This document shows, one piece after another, positions 25,158 to 33,450 of a DNA stretch of 52,031 bases. Source of the DNA: Phycisphaerae bacterium. GTDB taxonomy: Bacteria; Planctomycetota; Phycisphaerae; UBA1845. The stretch lies in assembly GCA_020056715.1 (NCBI GenBank), contig JAGVHG010000138.1:1-52031 (forward strand). Reading direction: 5' to 3'. Within the stretch, counting starts at the first letter, position 1; the number at the start of each line of letters is the position of its first letter. Below the pieces are notes generated by a model. That model ran no database searches and had not been told where the DNA came from. It saw only the letters and a program-made list of their open reading frames with translations. The translations under genes and the position numbers were made by a program.

Positions 25158-25200
25158 CTATCTCGCGCAAGATATCGCCGACCTGGAGGATTTGAGTTGA
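25090..25200 (+). pseudogene. Truncated nucleotidyltransferase-like remnant overlapping the small ORF
   Basis: The frame starting at ATG 25090 encodes TESKEFLKLLNSGDVDYLAQ, then DIADLEDLS and stop. This looks like the first about 25 residues of a DUF6036-type nucleotidyltransferase (usually EFLKLLNSxxVxYL then IGGYAVGYHG) joined directly to a C-terminal QDIADLEDL-like tail, with the catalytic middle absent. It overlaps the last 68 nt of the small ORF in another frame, so the resemblance could be partly accidental. Confidence 0.35.
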
Positions 25201-25326
25201 ACGGTAAATCGGTATGGAGTTTTGTAGTTTTGTAGACCAAATCCTGTTCATTGTGCCAGATGCTGTCACGTTCTATCGATGGTTGTCGTTCGGGGGAAAA
25301 GTTTTCCGCGGGGCGTTCGTGACACG

Positions 25327-27099
25327 ATGAATGCTGAAAGCGTCCACGGACCGGACCATACGTTGCTGCCTGCGGAGGTTGATTGCCTGATCCTCGGCGG
25401 TGGGATCACCGGGGCCGGGGTTGCTCGCGACGCCGCGATGCGCGGCCTGCGAACCCTGCTGGTCGATTCCCATGACTTCGCCTCGGGTACCAGCCACCTG
25501 ACCTCCAAGGTCATCCACGGCGGACTTCGCTACCTCGAACACGGCCACTTCCGACTGGTCTGGGAAGGGATCGTAGAGCGCGATCGCCTGCTCAACCAAC
25601 TCGCTCCCAACCTAGTTACCCCGCTTCGATTCGTGATTCCCTTTGAAGGTCACCGGTTCCCCAAGTGGCTGCTTACGCTGAGCGGCCTACAGCTTTACGG
25701 GGCACTCGAATGGTACCACGACGGACGGCGATCCGGTTCATGTTTCGGCGGCAGACTTCGGGAGGACTATCCGACCCTCCGCGAACATCCCTTCGCTGTG
25801 TCGTTTTGGGACGCGCAAGCCAACGACGCACGGCTGGTCATGGCGACCTTGCGAACCGCGCAAACCGAGGGCGCGAAGATCTGCAACTATACTTCCGTCG
25901 CAGACGCGCGGTTCGAGCATGGCGCCTGGACCGCGGACCTGTTTACCGAGCATGACGAAGCGCATTATTCGATCCGCGCTAAGAGCATCGTGAACGCCAC
26001 AGGCCCGTGGGCGCCGGTGACGACGCAGCTTCTGGGCGGCGAGCCCATGCCGCTCCTGTGGATCAAGGGAAGCCACATCCTCCTGGAGCGTCCCAAGGGA
26101 TTCGGCAACGATGCGATCGTCATCCGCAGCGTTCGTGATTTGCGCCTGCTTTGGGTCATCCCCTGGGAAACGCGGCTGATTGTAGGCACCACCGAATCGA
26201 AATATGCCGGCGATCTTCGCAACGTTCGCCCCGACGCCGATGAGATCGACGATCTGTTCATGAGCTTCACCCGCTACTTTCCGACCTCCGGCCTGACACG
26301 CGGCGACATCCGCTGCGCCTACGCCGGGGTTCGACCCATCATCGATCAGGGCGGCGGCTCGGAGAACAGCCTTTCGCGCAAGTCCGAGGTCGTCGTCGAT
26401 CGTGACCGTCGACTGATCACCGTCAACGGCGGCAAGCTGACCACGTTTCGGCGGATGGCCGAGCAGGCCATTGATGAGGTGGACCGGCTCCTGCCTCGCC
26501 CCACCGCCGATGCCGACTTGCGCCATCGCCTTCGCAACGCCCCCCTCTGGCCGGGGCTTTCCCGCACCGACGCCGCCCGATGGATCGCCGAACTTGCAAA
26601 CGCATCGGCGGGTGGCATGGCCAAGCGCAGCGCCGCCATGCCGGCATCCGACAACGCCTCGAACGGCTCTTGCGCCGTTGGGCGGGTCGTGTCGCATTTG
26701 GTTCGGCTCTACGGCCGCGACGCCGCGGCCATTCTCAAAGAAGCGACCCGGGACCAGTTTCTCGGCGGTCAGACGAGCCGACCGAGGAGGGAGGGTCCGC
26801 CGCTTTTCGACGACTTGCCTTATTGCCTCGCCGAGCTGTTGTACTTGTGCAAAACCGAGCAGGTGTGCCATTTGCTTGACCTCGTGAAACGCCGCACGTC
26901 GATCTACTTCCTCGCGGACGACGGCGGACAAGCGGTCTTTCCGCGGATCGTTGAACGAATCGCACCCGTTCTTGGCTGGAATGCCGAACGAAGAGCCTCG
27001 GAGCTTTCCGCAGTCCGCGAGGAGTTTGAAAGCGACTGCAGCGCCCTTGGCGATTTCGGCGTTCCCCGCGTGTTAGTACGACAACCCTGTGGTCCGTAG
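25327..27099 (+). CDS. glpD: FAD-dependent glycerol-3-phosphate dehydrogenase
   Basis: A 590-aa protein that oxidises glycerol-3-phosphate to dihydroxyacetone phosphate and feeds electrons to quinone at the inner membrane. Near the N terminus is the FAD motif LILGGGITGAGVARDAAMRG, followed by the GlpD hallmark SHLTSKVIHGGLRYLEHGHF, IVNATGPWA and TVNGGKLTTFRRMAEQA; a C-terminal GlpD domain follows. The ATG at 25327 is chosen for family-like N-terminal length; 25279 is an in-frame alternative and neither has a strong ribosome site. Odd: residues about 425-445 (NASAGGMAKRSAAMPASDNAS) come from a palindromic element also found next to mfd; they lie in the linker before the C-terminal domain. The 3' end overlaps the flavin reductase gene by 27 nt, tail to tail. 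Confidence 0.94.
   Translation: MNAESVHGPDHTLLPAEVDCLILGGGITGAGVARDAAMRGLRTLLVDSHDFASGTSHLTSKVIHGGLRYLEHGHFRLVWEGIVERDRLLNQLAPNLVTPLRFVIPFEGHRFPKWLLTLSGLQLYGALEWYHDGRRSGSCFGGRLREDYPTLREHPFAVSFWDAQANDARLVMATLRTAQTEGAKICNYTSVADARFEHGAWTADLFTEHDEAHYSIRAKSIVNATGPWAPVTTQLLGGEPMPLLWIKGSHILLERPKGFGNDAIVIRSVRDLRLLWVIPWETRLIVGTTESKYAGDLRNVRPDADEIDDLFMSFTRYFPTSGLTRGDIRCAYAGVRPIIDQGGGSENSLSRKSEVVVDRDRRLITVNGGKLTTFRRMAEQAIDEVDRLLPRPTADADLRHRLRNAPLWPGLSRTDAARWIAELANASAGGMAKRSAAMPASDNASNGSCAVGRVVSHLVRLYGRDAAAILKEATRDQFLGGQTSRPRREGPPLFDDLPYCLAELLYLCKTEQVCHLLDLVKRRTSIYFLADDGGQAVFPRIVERIAPVLGWNAERRASELSAVREEFESDCSALGDFGVPRVLVRQPCGP
26611..26642. repeat. GGCATGGCCAAGCG element inserted in frame in glpD
   Basis: The 32-bp unit begins GGTGGCATGGCC and ends GCCGCCATGCC, and is partly self-complementary. 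The same unit, differing at two positions, occurs at 36888-36919 next to mfd. Open in all six frames; here it encodes GGMAKRSAAMP. Confidence 0.85.
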
Positions 27100-27549
27100 A
27101 TGCGTATAGGGCTTCGCGCCGTTGACGGACGCGGCGGCCACAACCTCGGCCACATAAAGGTCATGGTCCCCGACGGCGACTTTCTGGGTTACGCGGCAGC
27201 CGAGGTGGGCGATGCAGCCGTCAATCATGGGCCCGAATTCCGTCGGCGTGGTATGTAATCCCTTGAAGGCGTCCTCGTCTAAGGTGAACCCACGTCCAAA
27301 GTGCCGGAACATGGCCGTCGGATCTTCACCGATCACGTTGAGCATGAATCGCTTCGAGGCTTCCATGAGTTCAACGATGGGGCGACCTCGCTTCACGCAG
27401 ACGCTGATGGACGGCGGCGCAAAGGCGGCTTGTTGGACCCAGGAAACCAACACACCCGATGATCGGCCCGCGTGTTCGGCGGTAAGGATCGAGCAGCCGC
27501 TCGGCACCGTCCCCATCGCCGCGCCGATTCGATCACGATCTTTGTCCAA
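27073..27549 (-). CDS. Flavin reductase-like FMN-binding split-barrel protein
   Basis: A 158-aa protein with the layout of flavin reductase domain proteins: AMGTVPSGCSILTAE, SWVQQAAFAPPSISVCVKRG, FMLNVIGED and a C-terminal DHDLYVAEVVAA. Such proteins bind FMN and reduce flavin with NAD(P)H or act as small FMN-dependent oxidoreductases. The start is TTG at 27547-27549, supported by GGGGAG seven nt upstream; no ATG fits better. It is convergent with glpD, overlapping by 27 nt. Upstream is a 400-nt repeat-filled gap before rnc, so it is probably transcribed alone. The exact partner enzyme cannot be inferred. Confidence 0.85.
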   Translation of the reverse strand: MDKDRDRIGAAMGTVPSGCSILTAEHAGRSSGVLVSWVQQAAFAPPSISVCVKRGRPIVELMEASKRFMLNVIGEDPTAMFRHFGRGFTLDEDAFKGLHTTPTEFGPMIDGCIAHLGCRVTQKVAVGDHDLYVAEVVAAASVNGAKPYTHLRTTGLSY

Positions 27550-27629
27550 GTAGAAGCTCCCCTATAAAGCACGGCGACCAATCAGAGCACTAGGCGCGAG
27601 CCTGGTGATCCCGGCGCGCCAAGATGTCT

Positions 27630-27906
27630 GCGGGCTGGCGCCCTGACCCTTATACACAACTCCGACTTCGTCGGCCCGTAGGGCCGTTTGAAAATAGCCC
27701 AGCGATTTATCGCTGGGAATAGGGTTCGTTTTCGTTGACCCAGTCCCGTAGGGACGGCTGAATGTTTCAATCGTCCCTACGGGACTCGCGTCTCTTCTTG
27801 CTCCCCGTACCCAGCGATAAATCGCTGGGCTATTCTCACAGCGTCCCTTCGGGACGCACTTTCGCGCCTAGCCAACTTGTGTATAAGGCTCAGGGCCGGT
27901 GCCCGC
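27630..27906. repeat. Large nested inverted-repeat cluster between flavin reductase gene and rnc
   Basis: Outer 30-nt arms (27630-27659 and 27877-27906) match at 25 of 30 positions, including TTGTGTATAAGG. Inside them lie inverted copies of a unit with ATAGCCCAGCGAT-TTATCGCTGGG (27694-27718 and 27810-27834), each itself palindromic. In the centre, GTCCCGTAGGGACG (27743-27756) faces CGTCCCTACGGGAC (27772-27785). GTCCCTTCGGGAC (27843-27855) is a further palindrome. The layout is a multi-part REP/BIME-like cluster with no coding capacity. It fills most of the 412-nt gap 27550-27961; no gene is seen there. Confidence 0.85.
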
Positions 27907-27961
27907 GGCTCTGTTCACGTCGCCGCATGATATACGAAAACACGCTACTTCAGAAAATGCT

Positions 27962-28663
27962 CTAGCTTTGAGATGAAGTTCGCTCGCGAATCGTTTCGAG
28001 AGCGCGTTTAGCGGCCTCCTGTTCGGCTTCCTTCTTGCTAGGACCCCAGGCACTAGGGTAACGCTCGCCGCCGATGACCACGCATATCTCGAAGCACTTG
28101 CTGTGGTCCGGACCCTGCTCATCGAGGATCTCGTAATGAGGCGTCGCCGAAAGCTCTCGCTGGGCGAATTGTTGCAACGCGGACTTGAAGTTGTCGTGGG
28201 TCTGCGAGGCCGCCGACCGATCCAGGTGGCCCGACATGGTCGCGAGGATGAAACGCTTGGCGGGGTCCAGTCCGCCGTCCACGAACATCGCCCCGATCAC
28301 GGCCTCAAAGACGGCGGCCCGAAGTGACGTAGGCAGCGCCGCCTTGACCCCGACGCCGTTTCCGAGAATGAGCAGCTCGGTGAGTCCGATTTCGTCGGCG
28401 ATTTCCGCGCAAATCCGCCGCGACACGACCACCGACTTGACCTTGGTGAGGTCTCCTTCCAACCAGTCGCCGAAACGCCGGTACAGCTCCTCGCAGACGA
28501 CCATGCCCAACACGGCGTCGCCGAGGAATTCGAGCCGCTCATTACTTTCGACGCGGGAGTTTGCGACCGAAGAATGCGTCAGTGAGGTTACGAGGAGGTC
28601 ATGGTCGCGAAAGCTGTAACCCAGTAGTTGTTCGGTGCGGGCGGTTACCTCGGCTTGATCCAC
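27962..28663 (-). CDS. rnc: Ribonuclease III
   Basis: A 233-aa protein that cuts double-stranded RNA in rRNA maturation and RNA turnover. The catalytic domain shows the RNase III signature NERLEFLGDAVLG and the second metal-binding region FEAVIGAMFVDGG (both catalytic acidic residues present). A C-terminal dsRNA-binding domain follows from about residue 160 (NFKSALQQFAQRELS ... PSKKEAEQEAAKRAL). The start is GTG at 28661-28663 with AGGA seven nt upstream. Length is typical. It is divergent from ribE, with a 270-nt gap. Confidence 0.95.
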   Translation of the reverse strand: MDQAEVTARTEQLLGYSFRDHDLLVTSLTHSSVANSRVESNERLEFLGDAVLGMVVCEELYRRFGDWLEGDLTKVKSVVVSRRICAEIADEIGLTELLILGNGVGVKAALPTSLRAAVFEAVIGAMFVDGGLDPAKRFILATMSGHLDRSAASQTHDNFKSALQQFAQRELSATPHYEILDEQGPDHSKCFEICVVIGGERYPSAWGPSKKEAEQEAAKRALETIRERTSSQS

Positions 28664-28859
28664 GGCTGATTCCTACAGGCCGGTGGCGAAAGCCGCGAAC
28701 CACGCTCCCACACGGGCTCGCACCTTTCGCTAGCGGCCGGTAATCCTTCGCGAGTTCGGACCCCAACCGGACCCACGCGTGACTACATACGATATCATCG
28801 GCCGATCCGGCGGTCAAATTCAGGAATGTTTCACGCACTGGGTTGTGGAACCGTTTTGC

Positions 28860-28887
28860 TTGACAGAATCCGCGCGAAGTCTAGCAT
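28860..28887 (+). promoter_or_regulatory. Likely promoter of ribE-pdxA
   Basis: A perfect -35 TTGACA (28860-28865), 16-bp spacer and -10 TAGCAT (28882-28887, 4 of 6 matches). The leader would be about 40 nt, too short for an FMN riboswitch. Confidence 0.5.
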
Positions 28888-28933
28888 CAGGTAAGGGAAA
28901 TCACGGGATTCCGACAGACGAGATGATTCGACT

Positions 28934-29575
28934 GTGTTTACCGGTATCGTGGAATTATCAGGAACGGTTCGTGACACCCGCGTGGTGGCGGGTGGGAGGC
29001 GATTGCACGTTGATGCAGGTCCAGTCGCCAGGGAATGTAAGAACGGCGACAGCGTGTGCGTCCAGGGTGTTTGCCTCACCGTGGCCTCCGTCATGGGAGA
29101 CTCCCTTTTATTCGATGTCATCACTGAGACCTTGCAGCGAACTACCCTAGGACGCAAGCACGTCGGCGATCGGGTCAACCTGGAACGATCGTTGAAGGTC
29201 GGCGACCGCCTCGACGGCCATTTCGTCCAGGGACACATCGACGGCACAGCCGCGGTTATTGAGGTCCGGCGCTCGGATCGCGAATACGTGATCGGGCTTC
29301 GCCCGGACGAGCATCTAACGCCCTACATGGTCCCCAAGGGATCGGTCGCCATCGACGGCGTGTCCCTCACCATCGCCGAAGTACACCATGGTGACTTCAC
29401 CGTGGCACTCATTCCCACGACGATCGAACGGACAACGCTCTCCACGCTCGCCGTCGGGGACTTAGTCAACATCGAATCCGACATCATCGCTCGAACCATC
29501 GTCCACCAGCTCGCGCAGATGACCGAGGCCGGCAGCCTGACGCTGGATGCCTTGCAGAAGGCTGGTTTCGTATGA
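28934..29575 (+). CDS. ribE: Riboflavin synthase alpha subunit
   Basis: A 213-aa protein that dismutates two 6,7-dimethyl-8-ribityllumazine molecules to riboflavin. It begins with the hallmark MFTGIVE (GTG start) and has two tandem lumazine-binding domains, each with a GDSVCVQGVCLTV / GSVAIDGVSLTI motif, plus GHFVQGHIDGTA. Length is typical. The stop overlaps the pdxA start as ATGA, so the two cofactor genes are translationally coupled. The ribosome site is weak (GACGAG). Confidence 0.95.
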   Translation: MFTGIVELSGTVRDTRVVAGGRRLHVDAGPVARECKNGDSVCVQGVCLTVASVMGDSLLFDVITETLQRTTLGRKHVGDRVNLERSLKVGDRLDGHFVQGHIDGTAAVIEVRRSDREYVIGLRPDEHLTPYMVPKGSVAIDGVSLTIAEVHHGDFTVALIPTTIERTTLSTLAVGDLVNIESDIIARTIVHQLAQMTEAGSLTLDALQKAGFV

Positions 29576-30654
29576 CCGTCGCCGTCGTTGGGGACGCCCT
29601 ATCACCCCTCGCGGTGCGATCCAAGCCCCTGATCGGGATCACCATGGGCGACCCCTGCGGCATCGGGGCCGAGGTGATCGTCAAGGCCCTGGCCGATCCC
29701 GAAGTCCGCTCGCTCGCTCGGTTTATCATCTACGGCGCCGCCGAGGTCCTCGAAACCGCCGCCGATGCCGCGGCCATCCGCCCGTTTTGGTTTCGCATCG
29801 CTCATGGGGAGACGCTACGGGTGGATAGCGGAGTCGTGGTGGTCGATTTCGCCGAGTACCCGGCGGGCTTGTGGGTCAACGCTCGCCCGACGGCCGAGGG
29901 AGGCCGGGCGTCGCTTCGCTTCGTTGACGAGGCCATTGAAGCGGCCAAGAACGGCGTCATCGACGCCATCGTCACCGGACCCATCCACAAAGTCAGTTGG
30001 AAGCTCGCCGGGTGCCGTTTCCCCGGCCACACCGAAAAAATCGCCGACGCCTTCAACACCAAACGGTTCACCATGGCCTTTGTCGGCGGAGACCTTCGCT
30101 TGGCGTTGGTCAGCGGCCACGTCGGTCTGTTTGAATTGCGCAACCACTTCACCATCGGCCTGGTGTTTCAACCCATCGATCTGCTTCACGAAGCGTTGCA
30201 ACGCTGGTTCGCCATCGAACACCCGCGGATCGCGGTCGCGGGACTCAACCCCCACGCGGGCGAGGAAGGCCGGTTCGGCGATGAAGAACAACGCATCATC
30301 GGACCGGCGATCCAAATGGCCCGCAACGTCGGCATCGACGTGGAGGGACCGTTCCCCGCCGACACGCTCTTCCTGGAGCGACGCCGCTCGCGCTACGACG
30401 GCATCGTTGCGATGTACCATGACCAGGGGTTGATCCCGGTGAAGTTGCTGACGTTCGGTACGGCGGTCAATGTCACCCTCGGCCTGCCCATCATCCGCAC
30501 CAGCGTGGACCACGGTACGGCCTTCGACATCGCCGGGACCAACGCCGCCGACCCCGGCAGCATGAAGGCCGCCATCCGACTGGCGTGTCAGTTGGCTTGT
30601 CGATCCGCGCGCAGCGGAAGCACCCCCTTGCCCGTCATCGCCCAAGGGCTGTAG
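29572..30654 (+). CDS. pdxA: 4-hydroxythreonine-4-phosphate dehydrogenase
   Basis: A 360-aa protein that catalyses NAD-dependent oxidation of 4-phospho-hydroxy-L-threonine in the DXP-dependent vitamin B6 pathway. Motifs: GITMGDPCGIGAEVIVKAL, TGPIHKVSW, FPGHTEKIADAF, GLNPHAGEEGRFGDEE and MYHDQGLIPVKLL with the metal-binding histidines, ending SVDHGTAFDIAGTNAADPGS. Full length for the family. It is coupled to ribE through an ATGA overlap. No other B6 gene lies in the window. It is followed by about 210 nt without a gene. Confidence 0.94.
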   Translation: MTVAVVGDALSPLAVRSKPLIGITMGDPCGIGAEVIVKALADPEVRSLARFIIYGAAEVLETAADAAAIRPFWFRIAHGETLRVDSGVVVVDFAEYPAGLWVNARPTAEGGRASLRFVDEAIEAAKNGVIDAIVTGPIHKVSWKLAGCRFPGHTEKIADAFNTKRFTMAFVGGDLRLALVSGHVGLFELRNHFTIGLVFQPIDLLHEALQRWFAIEHPRIAVAGLNPHAGEEGRFGDEEQRIIGPAIQMARNVGIDVEGPFPADTLFLERRRSRYDGIVAMYHDQGLIPVKLLTFGTAVNVTLGLPIIRTSVDHGTAFDIAGTNAADPGSMKAAIRLACQLACRSARSGSTPLPVIAQGL

Positions 30655-30867
30655 AAGCGGCACCATCCTACCCAATCCACCAATGCCCAGTTAATTTAGT
30701 ACCATCAAATCGAGTCCCGCTTCCTTTCCTTGCGGATGACATGCCTCCCGGTTTACATTTCGCTTAGCCGCAGTCGCAATCCACGTAAGGTGGTACGGTT
30801 CTTGCAGCACTCCCGCCGGAAAGGGCGCGCTCGACGCCCGAATGACTGGTTAAGAGGAGACTTACGC

Positions 30868-31554
30868 GTGTTAACCACAATCTCATCCCGACGGGGCAAA
30901 ACGACTTGCGCCATTTTCGTCATCGCCACATGGTGCTGTTCAGCCCCCGCCCAAGAGGCCAAGAACAAACCCGCCGCACCCGATGCCAAGCAAACTGAGA
31001 AGACCCCGAAGGGGGCGCCCAGCACGCTCGACAACCTCATGACGGCGTTTGAAGGTGAAAGCAATGCCCACGCTCGCTATGTCGAATTCGCCAAAAAGGC
31101 TGATGCCGAAGGCTACGGTCCGGTCGGCAGTCTTTTCCGCGCCGCCGCCCGTGCCGAGCAAATTCACGCCGCCAATCACGCGGAGGTGATCAAGAAGATG
31201 GGCGGAACGCCTAAGGTGGACATCAAGAAGATCGAAGCGAAATCGACGAAGGACAACCTCGATGCAGCTCTAGCGGGCGAGAATTACGAACGGCTGGAGA
31301 TGTACCCCGGTTTCATCACCAAGGCCAAGACCGACGACAAACCGGATGCGGTGAAGACCTTCAACTACGCCCAGATGGCCGAGACCGAACACGCCAAGCT
31401 CTTCAAGCAGGCCCTCGACGAACTGGCCCAATGGAAGGGCGGCAAAAAGGACTTCTATGTCTGTACCGTCTGCGGGTACACGACCATGAACCTCAATTTC
31501 GAGAAGTGCCTCTCCTGCTTCTCACCGAAGGAGAAGTACGAGAAAGTGAACTGA
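30868..31554 (+). CDS. Rubrerythrin-like protein with predicted signal peptide
   Basis: A 228-aa protein. From about residue 50 it has the ferritin-like diiron helices (EGESNAHARYVEF, AARAEQIHAANH, ENYERLEMYPGF, AQMAETEHAKLF) and ends in a short rubredoxin-like FeS4 site with two CxxC pairs (YVCTVCGY, CLSCF). Rubrerythrins reduce peroxide using these two iron sites. Start is GTG at 30868, chosen for AGAGGAGA seven nt upstream. This start exposes a signal-peptide-like N terminus (SRRGKTTCAIFVIATWCCSAPAQEA), unusual because the family is normally cytoplasmic. A DUF2231 membrane protein follows about 110 nt later. Confidence 0.9.
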   Translation: MLTTISSRRGKTTCAIFVIATWCCSAPAQEAKNKPAAPDAKQTEKTPKGAPSTLDNLMTAFEGESNAHARYVEFAKKADAEGYGPVGSLFRAAARAEQIHAANHAEVIKKMGGTPKVDIKKIEAKSTKDNLDAALAGENYERLEMYPGFITKAKTDDKPDAVKTFNYAQMAETEHAKLFKQALDELAQWKGGKKDFYVCTVCGYTTMNLNFEKCLSCFSPKEKYEKVN

Positions 31555-31665
31555 TCCGCGTTGCGGGGACAAAGTGCTGTCGGCAAGACCTGGACCATGA
31601 GCGGTAGCGCGCACAATACGCGTGCTTGCTGATTGGCGCTGCTGAATCCCTGCAAGGAGAATGAG

Positions 31666-32226
31666 ATGGGCTTCTTCCCGCCGCTGCCGCCGTGGCACGG
31701 CATACATCCGCTGGTGATACACTTTCCCATCGCGTTGTTGATCGTTGCCCCGCTGTTCATCGTGGCCGGGTTGCTCGGACGCCGGATGCGGATCGGCCTG
31801 TTCCTCGCCGCTTGGCTGCTAATGGTCCTGGGAACGACGGCCTCGTTCGTCGCCGTGGAGAGCGGCGAGGCCGCGGGCGAACTCGCCGAACGGACGCCGC
31901 AGATCAACGCTCTGCTCCAGCGCCACGAAGACCTGGGCGAGACGACGCGCAACGTGTTCACCGTGTTAACCATCCTGTTCGGGGCGATCCTTCTCTTGCC
32001 GAAATGGATCCGCCCCCTTGCCCGTCCCGTTGCGGCGATGACGACGCGGGTGATCTTCGTTCTCATCTACCTCGGCTGCACGTTGCTTATCGCCAACACG
32101 GCCCACCTTGGCGGCAGACTCGTCCACGAAAAGGGCGTCCGTGCCATGATAGGGACTTCCTCCACGGACACGCCGGAGTCGGAAGCAGCAGACCTGAAGG
32201 CACCCCACCGCGATGACGACGACTGA
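31666..32226 (+). CDS. DUF2231-like four-helix membrane protein
   Basis: A 186-aa protein that begins GFFPPLPPWHGIHPLVIHFPIALLIVAPLF, the DUF2231 signature (HP-x-x-IHFPIAL). About four TM helices follow (around 20-40, 45-65, 97-115 and 124-145), then an acidic C-terminal tail. Start ATG at 31666 has AAGGAG six nt upstream. DUF2231 proteins are of unknown function and often lie near redox or haem genes; the neighbour here is an exported rubrerythrin. Co-transcription is possible. Confidence 0.82.
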   Translation: MGFFPPLPPWHGIHPLVIHFPIALLIVAPLFIVAGLLGRRMRIGLFLAAWLLMVLGTTASFVAVESGEAAGELAERTPQINALLQRHEDLGETTRNVFTVLTILFGAILLLPKWIRPLARPVAAMTTRVIFVLIYLGCTLLIANTAHLGGRLVHEKGVRAMIGTSSTDTPESEAADLKAPHRDDDD

Positions 32227-32250
32227 ACCGTATAGATCGGCTGTCGCGCC

Positions 32251-33450
32251 TTAGCGCATAGCAGAGCCCAACGGATTGAACGCCGCGGCGACGACGGCGG
32301 TGTGGAAGCGTTCGAGCCTGGCCGGCGCGATCCGGGCTTTGGTGCGTAGCTCGGATAGATGCTCGGCAATCATTTGGTTGTAAACCTTGCGGATGTAAAA
32401 CTCCTTGAGCTGCGGCTGGACAGTCTGAAAATCCGGCTCCAACGCGGGTTCCAGCTCGTCGCATCGAACCAGGAAAAAGCCCTCCGGGGTTTCGAGGATA
32501 TCGCTGACCTGCCCGGCCCCCAAGTTCTCCAACGCCGCGACCGCCGGCTGGAAACGCTCGCGAATACTGTCGGGCGTTACCCAGCCCCACGCCCCGCCAT
32601 CGGCGGCGCGGGCACCATGCGAGTAACGACGGGCAACCTCGGCGAAACTCGCGCCATTTCGCACCTCGAGCTGGGCCGCCCTGATCTTCGAGTGGGCCTC
32701 CTCACGAGCGGCCTGCAATTGTTCCCGCGTAGGGGCGTCCACGTCGCCCGGTAGCAAGTCGGCGACGCGGATGTCGATCAGCGACATGCTCCGCCGGGCC
32801 GGTCGCCGCCACGCTTCACGGTTGCTCTCGTAGGCCGCCAGGAGTTCGGACCGCGTCGGCTCCGCGACCTTCGGCCGGACCTCCGTTTCCAAATAGCCTG
32901 AGATCACGAACTGCCGCCGCAATTGCGTCCGCGCTTGTTCCAGCGTGCTTCCCTGCGATTCGAGGTATTTCTCATAGCGCCGTTGCAGGCCGCCGTGGTC
33001 CTCGGTGACGATTTTTCGGATTTCGCCGTCGACGTAGGCGTCGATCTTCTTCCCGACCTCTTCCGCCTGCCGTAACGACGCTTTCTGATATAGGAGCATC
33101 TCCGCGATCTTGTCGGTAATGAGCTGGGCGGCCCGTTCGGCGACGAAAGCGCGATATTCGTCGGGCGCAGCAAGTGAGTCCGCTTTTTTGGCAAGCTCGT
33201 CACGGTGCCCCAACCATAGGTCCTTCGCTTCGACCGTCTCGGACTGTACGGTCATGCGTTGCACCGGCGAGTTGTCGGAAGGGTCGTCGTTGATCGGCGC
33301 GGTCTTGGCGGCCGCCTTGGTCCGTGAATGCGCCGTGCTGGTCTTCGACTTCGATGTGTCCGCCGCGATCGGCCCGAAACAACCGCCGACCATCACAACC
33401 GTGGCGAACGCCGCAGCTCGAACAAAGCCCGAACGATCAAACGTCGTCAT
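32251..33450 (-). CDS. PpiC/SurA-type peptidyl-prolyl isomerase lipoprotein
   Basis: A 399-aa protein. The N terminus ends in a lipobox (VMVGGC, Cys24), so it is probably anchored in a membrane facing the periplasm. A SurA-like helical N domain precedes a parvulin domain (about 240-350) with ASFAEVARRYSHGARAADGGAWGWV and TPEGFFLVRCDELEPA. It should help envelope proteins fold. Its ATG overlaps the mfd stop as ATGA, so it is coupled to mfd, although the functions differ. Confidence 0.9.
   Translation of the reverse strand: MTTFDRSGFVRAAAFATVVMVGGCFGPIAADTSKSKTSTAHSRTKAAAKTAPINDDPSDNSPVQRMTVQSETVEAKDLWLGHRDELAKKADSLAAPDEYRAFVAERAAQLITDKIAEMLLYQKASLRQAEEVGKKIDAYVDGEIRKIVTEDHGGLQRRYEKYLESQGSTLEQARTQLRRQFVISGYLETEVRPKVAEPTRSELLAAYESNREAWRRPARRSMSLIDIRVADLLPGDVDAPTREQLQAAREEAHSKIRAAQLEVRNGASFAEVARRYSHGARAADGGAWGWVTPDSIRERFQPAVAALENLGAGQVSDILETPEGFFLVRCDELEPALEPDFQTVQPQLKEFYIRKVYNQMIAEHLSELRTKARIAPARLERFHTAVVAAAFNPLGSAMR

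Noticed and set aside
25738-26931. A 397-aa ORF antisense to glpD
   Set aside because: Lies wholly opposite conserved GlpD coding sequence; its protein has no recognisable domain, as expected for high-GC shadow frames.
28664-28933. FMN riboswitch upstream of ribE
   Set aside because: The likely promoter leaves a leader of only about 40 nt and the conserved RFN-element segments are not seen.
29815-30675. A 286-aa ORF antisense to pdxA
   Set aside because: Opposite strand of a complete, conserved PdxA gene.
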